From Eretmocerus hayati (Eukaryota > Arthropoda > Insecta > Hymenoptera > Aphelinidae), in the NCBI GenBank assembly GCA_029851415.1, contig CM056743.1:26388905-26452904 (forward strand): DNA of 64,000 nucleotides. Direction: 5' to 3'. The notes beneath the pieces were generated by a model. That model saw only the letters and a list, made by a program, of their open reading frames with translations, made no database searches and was not told the origin of the DNA. The translations under genes and the position numbers were made by a program. This document shows, piece by piece, positions 34,455 through 46,400 of this stretch. Position 1 is the first letter of the stretch, and every line of letters begins with the position of its first letter.

Positions 34455-37040
34455 AAATGGCTGAAGGAATTTCAATGGAACGATTTTGATGAATAAGTAA
34501 CATTTTGTAAAGGTTTAAGATCATGATTTCTAATGATGAAAATTCGTCCAGAGAAATTGAGTTGCCTCCATAATGATTATGGCATTGTGTTTCTTTTCTC
34601 AGAAATTTAAGAGGTCGGCATTTGTGGCTTAATTATCATGATCTAAAACGGTAATTTGATCATTGAGACTCCAAAGCGTCAAACCGATACAAAAGTGCTA
34701 TCGTAACGAATTCTGACTAAAAAATGCACAATACCAAACGATACAAATGCACATCGAAGTATTTCACGACCGTTATCGTTCAAGCTGTACACCCTCGAGT
34801 CAGTAGACCCCAAGCCAACTCACTGTTCTATACATTAGAACATTCCAATCTTCTCAAGACTCAGTTTCACGCTATCTCATCCATTTCTTCAAGAACCAGT
34901 CGAATTTCCCTACAAATGTACTTTCTATAATCCCTCTTTCCAGGTGCGATACTCCTCCAGATACACAAGGAACGGGTCGATTTGGTAAAGGGAAGCGCTT
35001 TTCTTTATCTCACAAAAAGTCTTTGGTGTGCTTACCCAAGGTGATTTACGAACTAATTGGAAAGCTCCGTGTCCACCGGACAATGGAGTTTCAAGCTTTT
35101 CGTGTGCGTAAGAAGGGAGCTCTATATACATATATATATGTATGTACTCCCCAAAGAGCTTCTCTCGTAACTAAAGAAGAACCAATTTCTTCACGTTTTT
35201 TGGATGAGCAAGAGTGTATGGTATGGTAGTATGTACTGAGAAGAGAAAAAACTTGCTATGGTGGCTTTTACGGGTATCCTTAGTAAGAGAAGTAAGTCTT
35301 TCGTTGCTGAAAAAATCTATTAGAGGGTAGTAGACAGTGTGCTGGAGCTCTTCGTCTTTCCTGTAAGCTTAGAAGACTCGTTTGAGGAAGAAAAAAAAAG
35401 AGAGTCAAGGGATGCCAAGAGGTCTTCCCGAGTTCATTCAGTTTGTGCCCTGTTATTTTCGGATAAATTTACTATGCATGCAGACTATGTTAACAAGAGA
35501 GTCTCCCATTTAGGTTGTCGTTACTTTTGAAAACTACCATTCAAGCGGATCCTCATTTCAATCGACTACCTTCGTCTGTCATTCAGGATTTCTGATTACT
35601 CTTATAATTTGTAGCTCTTGTGTAGTGGAATCTTCCAAGAGTGACTTGTTTGAGGACTGAATCGGTTCAAACACTCGTCTGATATGAATATATCCAAATG
35701 AAAAGGATTACACATAAAAGTTGAGGCCACGTTGGTTTCGTGAATGAGATCCGTGCTTTGAAATGCAGTGATTTCATGCAATTGTTACATGACATTCCGC
35801 ATGCCTACCATCAACATGATGATTGATAAATCACTTCTATAACCTCTCCAAATCATCACTTCCAGGTGGGAATTTTTCTGGAATCTACATCCATATCACA
35901 ATCAACACTCCATAGTTGTGTTTCATAGAATTGCTTAAAATGGAACATAGTCAGAGAACGAGTAACTAACCCATTGCCAAAAATAGAAATAACCTCTCTT
36001 GAATGAAACACTGTTTTAGAATAAAATTCACACAAGGCCACGTTGGTATCAAACAGTACAGCGCGCACACACGCGTGTCACTCAACCGCAGAGCAATGTG
36101 ACATTTGTAAGACGCATAGACCAAATTGTGTCCTCTCTGGTATACGTAATACATATTCCCGTTAGTATAGTCCTTTTTGCAATGCAATCGGCTATAGTGG
36201 CACCTGTCGTCCGGCTAATCTTGAACACGTGTTACCTCATGCTATAGCTATATAGAGCCGTGGCTATAGGTTGCAATAATGGCACTCTCACTCTTACCCA
36301 CATAGAAGAAGACGAACAGTGAAATACACAGATATACTTGTGCAATTTTGATGTAGAGTTGACTGGCTCACTGCCAAAGCAGCCAGAGCGAGGTGTTGCG
36401 ACCACACGTACCAACATTGCACTGCGTACGCGTACTCACGTGTACAGTCGGCGTATTTCTGTTTTTGAAGAGTATAACCTACCTTTAAAATTCTCATATG
36501 CACGTACGACTATGGGAATGCATTGAATCGATTTGTTCATTAAGAAAAGAGCAAAAATTGACTTTTTGAGGTGGTTAGGTTCTGGGGATAATTGGTGGAG
36601 AATTGATAGATGGAATTTCTTTTGATTGATCTCGAAGACAGTGGGAGTCCCGCGAGGTCCGGTGGTCGAGAATGACCAGCGAACTGGATTAGGCCCCTTA
36701 TGTTCCTTGAATGATCAGGGGTAATGTGCTCTTCTCAGAGGAAATGATATAATCCGTCTCTCTCTTTCTCTCTCCCTCGCACTGAAGCACTGAATGAGTC
36801 CTTTACGTACGTAACCTCAAAACTCTTCAACACTCTTGATGAAGTTGATTTAATCAACCAAAATCCGAACATATTCGAACAATGTCTCCGTGGAAACTTC
36901 ATGGAGCGTGATGCAAAAGATTGGGTCTTGAGAGCTCAAAACGAACGAATGAATGCGATTCCCCAAGCTCTATTAGGAAAAATATCGCTTCCAGGACATG
37001 TATAGTAGAGCCGAGCTTACAGTCAATTATTTTATATATA
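34455..37040. other. Intergenic stretch
   Basis: No gene recognised. Frames of 60-70 codons occur in all six frames without motifs. There is an alternating TATACATATATATATGTATG tract near 35126-35145 and a CT-rich run at 36757-36779. Confidence 0.45.
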
Positions 37041-38374
37041 GGGGAGAGTGGGGCGAATTAGGACAGGTTTTGCAGTGGGGCTATCTGGCGATACTTGGGG
37101 GTAGGCACGCTACGCGACTTGAAAGTTCAACTATTGAATATATTGTAAAAAAATTTTCAGACCTCCAGGTCACCGCTCTCATAATTTTTTTTGAAGTTTG
37201 AGAAAAAAAATCTGTCCTAATTCGCCCCGCGTTTGGGGGCACTTTAGGACAGTTTTGGGGGCAAATTAGGACAGCCTTTGAAGATCGAGGTATATTGCAA
37301 TATTCCTCAACTATTAGAGTCGAGTTTGCTCACCAAAACATGTAGTAGTAACCCTAAATACAGGGGGAAACTCGCTCGCGACCTTTACATCCTCCTAGAG
37401 CCTCAGCAAGCGAGGGATTTTTGTGTCATTTTTGAACATTATCGAAATAGGCGCTTCATTGGCGCACTATCGTCTTCAGCAACCAGTAATCGATTCGCGG
37501 CTCCTAAGAGTCAAATTTCTTTCCTTTTTCTTCATATTGGAGGTACCCTTACTCGCCCTGAGTCGACGATCCAAATGATGGAGTGCGACAATCAACCCAA
37601 TATCAGCGAATGCGAGAGTGGAAATGCGTAAAACGAGCACTATCCTCGAACACGTTGAAAGCGACTTCTGACCTCTAAACTGACTCCTAAGACGGCCATT
37701 GGACATCGTAACTTCATTTTCTTACCCATTATCAATCACCTAACTATCCCTGAACCTCCCGCGCCTCGAAAAACGCCCAATATACATTATTCATATATAA
37801 TATGCCCAATATACATCATATATATATTATGTAATATATAATATACATAATATGTATCAATATACAATATACATCATATTATATCTATATAATATATATA
37901 GATACGGGTAATTATCATCGAAAAACACGGACTCGCGACCGTTCGACCGATTTTATGTGGGATTTAGCATTGTCCTAATTCGCCCCGTCCAGTTTGTCCT
38001 AAATTGCCCCCAAGCGTTTTTTTCGCAAAATTGTGATAACTCGGGTTCAAGTGGGTCGATTTTGGCCCACGATGGCTAAAAATCTTTGTTTTGTAATGTA
38101 GTTTTTGACCCTCGAATGGCGATGAAGTTCGTCCAGTTATGCAGGAGCAGCGTGTAATCTTGCATTAGGAAAATAAACCGCGTGAGGCCCCCAAAAAGCA
38201 CCCCTACGTCAGCGAGGATCCCCAGTGTCGTTTCGGAAGGTCTAACCTGGATAAAAACCATTGTCTGTGATGGTATTGAAAATGTTTTTATGCGGCGGAA
38301 GCCTAGACTCACCCACAACCGAGCTATCTTGCTTGTCCTAATTCGCCCCTGTCCTAATTCGCCCCACTCTCCCC
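37041..38374. mobile_element. 1334-bp DNA transposon derivative, TA-flanked
   Basis: Perfect 27-bp terminal inverted repeats lie at 37041-37067 and 38348-38374. They begin GGGGAGAGTGGGGCGAATTA and end GGACAGG. Both ends abut TA (37039-37040 and 38375-38376), consistent with a TA target duplication. The terminal motif recurs inside as CCTAATTCGCCCC, GGGGGCAAATTAGGACAG and their complements near 37210-37275, 37974-38010 and 38335-38360, so the ends carry iterated subterminal repeats. The 117-codon interior frame (37278-37631) shows no transposase motif. The element is non-autonomous. The superfamily is not assigned. Confidence 0.8.
37784..37905. repeat. AT-rich palindromic tract inside the TA-flanked element
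   Basis: Alternating ATATAT, ATAATATACAT, TATGCCCAATATAC (twice) and CATATTATAT words that can fold in many ways. It may be a replication-slippage expansion. Confidence 0.6.
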
Positions 38375-38376
38375 TA

Positions 38377-38447
38377 TGCTCCTCATTATTATCATAATTA
38401 GGTTAATTATGATTATTATTATTAGTATAACATTATTTCTGCTCCCC
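38377..38447. mobile_element. Possible LINE 3' region, left part
   Basis: An ATTATTATT-rich AT segment directly before the 1.4-kb hairpin. Together with 39858-40067 it could form one LINE-like 3' end split by the hairpin insertion. The link is inferred from position and composition only. Confidence 0.3.
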
Positions 38448-39857
38448 CCCAAGTAAAAAAGATTTATAAGGACTTTATAAACTCTTTATCAAATGACTTT
38501 ATAAAGAGTTTATAATTCGTGAACTTATAAATATTTTATAAAAATTTTTATAAGGTCGTACAAAGTCTTACTCAACCGAGTAGCCGCAGCAGGATCCAGA
38601 GCGCACCCGGCATTTTTATTGCGACACCCGATGACCGAGGCTGAGAAACTTGCAACGACGACCGTTATGAATCGTCGATTCGCTGCAACTGACGATGACG
38701 ATGACGATGTCACGGGCACTCTTGTGTGCTCGTGATTCCAATCATCACAAAATTTCAGAATCATGCTCACTAACCTGCAAAAGAAAACGAGAAAAACCAC
38801 AAAGTATTCATGTTTTTTTTACTCGTAGCGAATTCTTTCAACGCTCATACGCAAATCATAAGATGTGCGAGAAGCACAAAATTTGTTAATAAAAAAACAA
38901 CAGTATCATTAAGGTTATGTATATTGAAGTCACCGAACCCTTAATGGAACAATTATTATAGCTATGGGAAACTAAGATACTTATCTGAATTTTCTAAAAC
39001 TACTTTTCTTGAAACTGTTGCGCCGACCTCCATCTCATCTTCTTAGAGATTTTGTGCGAAAGAAAGGCTGCAAAGGAAGGCTCTAGTGTTGTGATGCAAT
39101 TTTTTGACAAAGTTCAACTGATTGAACTTGGCACCGCGTTTAATGAGGCGTATGCAGAAGTGCAGACGAGCGATTAGTGTCAGTCAGTTGAACTTTGTCA
39201 AAAAATTGCATCACAACACTAGAGCCTTCCTTTGCAGCCTTTCTTTCGCACAAAATCTCTAAGAAGATGAGATGGAGGTCGGCGCAACAGTTTCAAGAAA
39301 AGTAGTTTTAGAAAATTCAGATAAGTATCTTAGTTTCCCATAGCTATAATAATTGTTCCATTAAGGGTTCGGTGACTTCAATATACATAACCTTAATGAT
39401 ACTGTTGTTTTTTTATTAACAAATTTTGTGCTTCTCGCACATCTTATGATTTGCGTATGAGCGTTGAAAGAATTCGCTACGAGTAAAAAAAACATGAATA
39501 CTTTGTGGTTTTTCTCGTTTTCTTTTGCAGGTTAGTGAGCATGATTCTGAAATTTTGTGATGATTGGAATCACGAGCACACAAGAGTGCCCGTGACATCG
39601 TCATCGTCATCGTCAGTTGCAGCGAATCGACGATTCATAACGGTCGTCGTTGCAAGTTTCTCAGCCTCGGTCATCGGGTGTCGCAATAAAAATGCCGGGT
39701 GCGCTCTGGATCCTGCTGCGGCTACTCGGTTGAGTGAGACTTTGTACGACCTTATAAAATTCTTTATAAAATATTTATAAGTTCACGAATTATAAACTCT
39801 TTATAAAGTCATTTGATAAAGAGTTTATAAAGTCCTTATAAATCTTTTTTACTTGGG
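38448..39857. mobile_element. 1410-bp near-perfect foldback, 673-bp arms
   Basis: The left arm (38448-39120) and right arm (39185-39857) are each exactly 673 bp and differ at only about three positions by eye, all within about 125 bp of the tips. The spacer is 64 bp (39121-39184). The tips read CCCAAGTAAAAAAGATTTAT. The outer 120 bp of each arm repeat TTTATAAA-type words and contain a smaller hairpin (TTTATAAACTCTTTAT against its complement). The inner arm is more complex and includes a GAC/ATG-rich trinucleotide patch. Reading frames of 64 and 91 codons appear in both arms simply because the arms are copies, and no family is recognised. The near identity implies recent origin or ongoing arm conversion. 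Confidence 0.9.
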
Positions 39858-40067
39858 CCTAGAATTACCACATTCGAGTTTATTTTTTAGCCACACTAGC
39901 ATTATCATTATCCCTTGAGATTTATGTCTTAGCACCTTACTCATCAACGTCTGTACTATTTTTTGTTATTTCATTGTTATTCTTCCCATTTCTACAAACT
40001 GGGCAAACAGGGTTTACCCTCTGCCCTCAATAAAATTTAATCAATCAATAAATCAATCAATCTCTCT
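39858..40067 (+). mobile_element. LINE-like 3' end with (TCAA)n tail
   Basis: The sequence CTGGGCAAACAGGG, then GTTTACCCTCTGCCCTCAAT, then AATAAA-type AT sequence and TCAATCAATAAATCAATCAA, is the usual layout of the 3' end of a 5'-truncated arthropod non-LTR retrotransposon: a GC-containing hairpin, then AATAAAA, then a short tandem tail. No reverse transcriptase sequence is present. The identification rests on layout only. Confidence 0.4.
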
Positions 40068-43000
40068 CTCTCCCTCTGTCTCCATCGACTGATGGTGATG
40101 CCATGACCAGGCGCGGATCTAGGTATCGGTCTTGGAGAGGGCGATTGGGTGTAAGGGTGGGGGGCGGTTCGCGGAATCCTTCGGTCACCCTATGTTTCTC
40201 ATGTAAATTTTCCTTTCTTATAATCCACTCCTTATGTCAGAGGTTTCATTGCTGAACTCGCCATAACCTGATTACCCGAAGTGTTGTCCATCCAGAATAT
40301 TTCAGATCTCTATTCGAATCATTATTCTTGCGCTCTCCAAGAAAAACAGTACGTTTCATTGGCTAGTCCATTGGAATATGAGAAGGTAGTGTATCTCTCT
40401 GTAAAGAGATTTTAATAGAAATACACAGATGAATATGGGTTTGAATCTGGTCCAACGGATTCTTTGTAGCCAGTTATTGAGAAATACGATGAGCACAGTC
40501 TAATCATTCCAAGGAAGTTCATCAATCTCTTATTCTCGTAATGCCAAGTTCTTGGCTACTTTGAAACTAAATATTTGGATGACTCCAATTCATAGCCAAT
40601 AGAATCATCATTAGAAAAAGCTCATCGCAAAAGTCGATTCGATGAATTCCAACTAAAGTTCAAGCTGTTGATGGATGAATCAGAGATTTTTGGTTAAGTA
40701 GGTATTTGCCTCAGAGCTTGTTAACCCGACACAGTGATCTCATTAAAAATCTATCGGCTTCGAAATACTGTAGCTTTGGTCAGATCGCTCTGAGCTACTC
40801 ATCATTCGCGATGGGCTACTCGGAAAGTAATCTTTCTACTACTTATGGACTGAAATATTCTTCATAGTTGTGAAATGATGGGCAAAAAATTTGGCATATC
40901 ATCTTCACGAAAAACTTTTGTATCCCTCAACATTGCGATGTTTTCTGGATGATTTTTGATCGACTTCAGGGGACTTGATAAGGACTGAAGAAAAATTTAG
41001 CTATGCCATTTTGCTAACATGACTGTCACCACAATAAAGAGGATACCGTCTGTGAATTTTCAAGATATCGTGATGAATTGAAGTAACGCCGATTCAAAAT
41101 GTCTCAAAAAATCGATGTTACTTTTCAGATTTGCGATAGCTCACCAATTCATTGAGAAATTTGAGAACTCGACTATGTCGGTAAGTGTGCAATAAGGATA
41201 AGACTCCGACATCCACTTAACAGGAGATGCAACTCTATCCTATATCGATTGAAGACTCTCTGGTTGCTGAATGAAAATTGACTAATGATGCATCAGCTAT
41301 GAGTTTGTGAATGATATTAAAGCTTTGATTTTCATAAGCATTTCACAGTTGTAATGAGTAATTAACCCTGTCTCGCATTTGCAATTCACTTGCAGTCTGT
41401 AACCTGTAAATTACGACTATATTACCAGAAAAAAATTGATAACCATTGCCCAAGGCTGTCAAAACATGAGTTTCGTTTCAAAACGAAAATTTTCCCAAAA
41501 TATGAAAACATTCCCATCAAAATCCTTTTTCCATACATGCATACAGATCTCTCCTCGTCAGTATAAATTTCGAAACAATGGGAAAGTGAGGAGGATGAAC
41601 TCTCAAACCTAACAAAAAAAAATCTACCGTAAAAAAAAAAACACATTGACTCATGCAACCATGTACATCACGAAAGTTTGGTAAAAGTGAGTATAAGCCA
41701 AGTGTCAAAAACTTTTCGACGGGCAGAGTAGCTAGTTGCACCAGACCAGGCGCTCTCTGAGTTCTAGACTTTGCTGTTATGACTGTAAAACATCGAGGTC
41801 TACATATATACATATATGTATGTCACGAATAAAACTGGTAAAGCAAACCAAGGGAAATGTCTACAGTATTCCCTAAAGCTGCGATACTACTTCCATTACG
41901 TCATGTACTTTTTCCATCGGTCGAATCAAAAATGACCTACATTCTCACAACTATACTCGGTTACTCAAGTTCCAACCAGAATGAAATCTCCCAGACAAAA
42001 AACAATGCTACACATTGCAATGATAATTCTTTCTATTCTACAAAATATGAGAATAATTTCCATCACAGAGGAAAAATCATACTTCCCGTATTTCCCATGA
42101 GTTTTACTCGGTACAATGATGCAATGGAATTCGAGCGTGGGCAACTTTTACCAGTCACGTATTTCAAATTACACACAACAGCAGCAGCAGCAGCAGTAGG
42201 CGCGTGCAAGCAAAAATACTAAAGCATATATTTCAGGAGTAGATTTCACATTTAGCAAAAATCAACACTCACTCTTGCAAAGGATGCAACTACTGTATTC
42301 ATACATCCCAAAGTGTACCAGACTGAAAATCGAGCTGAAAATAGTTTCAGAAGCATCGGTTGAAACGTCGGTAAGCAAGAGCTTTTTGATGATTCTTTGA
42401 AGCCGGATTGGTCTTTAACACTACGTAAACACGCCTCTCTGCATTTGCAAAGTTCACTAAATGTATACGGACGGAAGAAATGAAAACAAAATATAGCATA
42501 AAAGGCGGCCTCTTCTCGTAGTAAAACGATATAATTGCCTTAGTAGTATACACAAAACAGGAAGATAGAAACCGAGAATCTGATGGTTGTGTAGCACAGA
42601 GCTTGCGCAAGCTCTAAACTGTGTCTGTGTATGAATATTGTATACCTGGAAGCCTAAGCTCGTCAGCACATTCTGTACTATTTTTCTACATACATATCTA
42701 ACATACAGTATTATACCGCGGATGAACCCTTCTCACTTTTTGTAAAGATAGGAAAAGGGCATGAGTGGCGGGAAATTCAAATAAAAGAGAAGAAGAACGT
42801 GTTAGGTAGGTAGGTTAGGTAGTGGTAGTGGTGTGAGGGCGGTTTGGTTACAGAAGCGTAAAAGGAGCGGAAGGGAAGGATGATAGCAAGAAGGAGAAGA
42901 GAGACCTCGTGACGCTGCATTTAGCACGAAACATTCACCGGCGGCAAATTGAATTTCGCGCCTCGTTGTCGCGGTGACACAAGATGAGAAACCGGCCCAC

Positions 43001-43317
43001 GAAAGAGAAGAGGAGCTTTCTATGATGGTTGTTCTATGTGTCTGCGAGATAAGAGTCGAGCCTACTCTGCAGAAAAAGCTGGTTTTTTCCGTATTATATA
43101 AGATAAATATATGTGAATTTGTATGGAAGGGTGTGAGAGTGTACCGGATGTTTTGTATTATGCTGATGCAAGAATGTTTGTCTGAGATGATATTGGTTCT
43201 TGACAATTTCCTGCTTAGAGGCGGTCGCGATCTCGGTCTTTCATGATTAGAAATTAAATGAGACAGCGATGTTTGATGATAATATTTTCAAGAATAGCGT
43301 TACAATTACGAAAAGAA
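40068..43317. other. Intergenic stretch with terminal-repeat-like word
   Basis: No gene recognised. CAGGCGCGGATCTAGG at 40108-40123 resembles the terminal CAGGGGCGGATC word seen in some hAT-like elements, but no matching inverted end was found. A (CAG)n run lies at 42178-42197 and a TTAGG-like tract at 42802-42820. The frame 41857-42222 (121 codons) has no recognisable motif. Confidence 0.4.
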
Positions 43318-43440
43318 GCTACCGTGACCTCGTGGATATGGTCCTTGCCTTCATCGCAATAGGCTGGGGTTTGAATTTTGGCCGGCACCAAGGTGAATTT
43401 TCATGAGTCTTCTTTGGTAGCTTCGGTGTTTTGAGACCCA
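43318..43440 (+). repeat. Degenerate tRNA-type SINE head
   Basis: TGACCTCGTGG (43325-43335) matches the A box consensus TRGCNNAGTGG at nine or more positions. GGTTTGAATTT (43368-43378) matches the B box GGTTCGANTCC apart from C-to-T type changes. The spacing of about 33 bp is normal. D-arm and anticodon-arm pairing (CTTGC/GCAAT around a 7-base loop) is partly retained, but the acceptor and T stems are broken, so it is not a working tRNA. An outer inverted pair GAAGCTACC / GGTAGCTTC (43316-43324 and 43417-43425) encloses it. Best read as a decayed tRNA-derived SINE; a tRNA pseudogene is the alternative. Confidence 0.45.
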
Positions 43441-46400
43441 CTTGTAACTGTGAATCCCGCATGGTAACTTCAAAAAGGGCTTGAAAATGCGTTAATAGAA
43501 GAATGAAAGAAAATTATGGTACGAAAAAATCTTAGGCTTTTTAAGAGTTTCTTTATAGTAATCATGAAGGATGAGATAGTACCAACGTAACAGGTTGACG
43601 AAATAGTTACTGAGATTTTGATTGAAAGAGGAGATTTCGATGGAAATTCTGAAGAAATCACGCGTCAAATTGTTACGGGATATCAAATAGTTTGAGAGAA
43701 TCACGCGAGTGTGAATACACTGTGAAAGAAGATTCAGAAAAATCTCCTAAAACCTTTTTCGTAATTTTACCATGGGTCAGTGGTGATTTTACTGATACAC
43801 ATGTATCTTCGCGTTACTGGGGCTCAGTGAAATCGCCAGCCACAATTTTTAATTTACAAAAACGTAGTAATGATTTTTTACGCTCAGCATAAGTCGCTTC
43901 ATTTTCTACGCTCAATAAAGATTTTATCGGATTTTTTTTCTTTTTTTTTTACAGTGCAGCCTTAGTTAGCATTTATTACTTCGATGGGCACGTTTGTGTT
44001 TGACAAACGGATCGCAATGAAATCTGACTTGCATTGGGGGTGCAGGATAGTATGATTTAAATGAAGCGGTGTTTTTCAGTGCAAAATTTTTCGAAAATGT
44101 GAGCCTACAATATTCTACAAATTGGTATGATTGTCTCCCCCATAAGACCATCAAACTAACCATCCGTTCAAGATTTTCAAGGGCACCTCATTTCCGTATT
44201 GTTGATTTTGGATCTGGATGTTGACATTTATTGGAGAAATCTTTAGTGCAGGATCACGGAATAATATCTCCACCAAATTTAAATAATATCATTTTGTATA
44301 AAGAATGGGTTCAAATTTAAATCGACTCGATAATCTTGGAATAAAATTTGCCCCGATAACTAATGAATTTTAGATTGTTTTTCTGTACGAATTCCAAAAA
44401 TTCACAACAGTTCAACATTCTTGACGTCAATTGAAGAAAGTCGAGGTTAGGAGGATATCCATGCTTTTGACAGTCGCAGAAATTGATAACTGTTATCTAA
44501 AAAGGAAAAAACATGAAATTCACAAATATCATCTCATCAAGGGTAGACTTTCTGAAATCCTGAGTATATATCTCGAGAACGACCGTTTCATTCATCGGAC
44601 AAGTAACAACAAAGTACTTATAGTGGTTTTTTCTTACACTTGGAAAGGAGAAACGTCTTCGTCGTTGAGTTTGCGTGCGCAAGAAGATAGGGCAGCCCAA
44701 AAGTGTAGATAGAGAGGACTTTCAAGTTAAGCATAGAACAAGAAAGTGACTCTCTAAACAAAGAGAGAGCAAAGTAAAGCTCGCACCCAAGAGGAAGAAG
44801 GAAGTGTTGAGAATGAGTGTTGGCTTGGCAGTGACGTGAAGAAAAAATTCGTCTAAAATTGAGACAGGATATTTGGTTTTAGTCTACATGAGAATTCTTT
44901 TCAAAGTATGATTCCTGTCATCTGTATGTTTAGAATATGACCCAGCAAGTATTCCTTGTCGAGATTCGAGAGTTGAATTTTTTGCAATTTCCAATAGTAT
45001 GATGATCCAATTTCGATCATAAAAAAAGTTGAAGAAAAATCAAAGTGACAGAAAGTTTCTATCCTTGATGCTTGCATTGAAATTTCGACAATTTTTCTGG
45101 TGGCTATACGCGTATACCTAATCCCCAAAATCGAAAACCACATTTCATCTCAGACATGATATTCCAAATTTAGCTCAACAACAACACATGTATGACTATA
45201 TTCACACTCGGAACACTCGATACTTGCATCATACACAATATGGAAAGGTAAGCTTGATGTTGACGGAGGCGCGGTCACGTGGCTTGCCATCAGGGAGAAG
45301 CGGCAAACAATGCCTGGCACACATATACACAGAAGAGAGCAAGCCTGGAATCAACACATGTGCAAAATAGCATCGAACTCAGATCGATATCCCAAGCCCT
45401 TCTTCCTATACATAACCTCAACACACGCATTTTCTCGTGTTATATATCTATACAACGTATGAAAGTGATATATCGAGCTTGCAAGCTCTATGCTCAACTC
45501 TCACTTCGATCTTCAAACTCCTCATATGTGTACAACGCGTGTATTCACATACTTACTTGCACATACTCACATTGCGTACACGCATTTTATACGACAGTCA
45601 AAGGTACGTCAAAAATAGATCTCGTGTACATCATGACTCTTTTCCCTTTTTTTTTTTTTTTTTTTTTTTTTGAGCTTGTACACTCTCTACAACGACGACG
45701 TGCGGCTCACTTGAAAGACCGCGCTCTCTTTCCGACATACCGAGCAAGCGATTCAAATGTAAGTGTGTTTGTTGCGTGAACGGAAGTGAGGAAGTGCAAG
45801 ATGAGTGTAGAAGCAGAGGAAGTAGAAGATTATGTATATGAGTAGTTCTGTGGAAACATGTGAAATAATGTGTGCCTGCTTGTACGAACCCTTAAAACGC
45901 TTGGGAAAAAATGTGTACAAGTCATTTTCGACGTATTTTTTGGTGCTCTTTTTGGCGCAATCATTAGTTTGGCGATCTAGGGCCGACCCAAAAAAATATA
46001 ATCGAAAAAGGGGTAAAAATGTCAATTCCGTGCGTTGTGGTTTTCCTTTTTTCGGATTTAGTGAAGGTGAAGCGCCGCAGTGAGGCTCGTTTAAGATTCG
46101 GGCGGGCAAATACATCAAATATAATGCTATCAAGCAGCAAATTCCATTGCTATAAGAGCCCGAAGACCACTTTTTGCATGTGCGCGGAGCACATACATTT
46201 TGTGGCGGCGCAGTTTTACTTGAAATTTTACTCCCTCAGTTTTCCTCGATAAAAGTGAATCTGCCTCATCCTAGACTTCTGTGCGTCACCTTATTCTTCG
46301 AGTAAATTGTCAGTCGCAACTTTTCCATGTCTCAGAATTTCGAAAAAAATTGATTTTGATACTTTGCGGAGCTCTTTCCCGCGAAAATCTGGTTTTGCTA

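Noticed and set aside
38448..39857. Hairpin as an assembly or library fold-back artefact
   Set aside because: The arms stop at the same base in unrelated flanks, have a defined spacer and a few differences confined to the outer arms. An artefact would normally continue the symmetry into the flanks. Long-read confirmation is still listed as the test.
40108..40123. hAT-like element end CAGGCGCGGATCTAGG
   Set aside because: No matching inverted end or 8-bp duplication was found, so it is mentioned only as a word.
45279..45779. 166-codon plus frame
   Set aside because: It passes through a poly-T run (poly-F) and shows no motif. Another frame is open in the same place.
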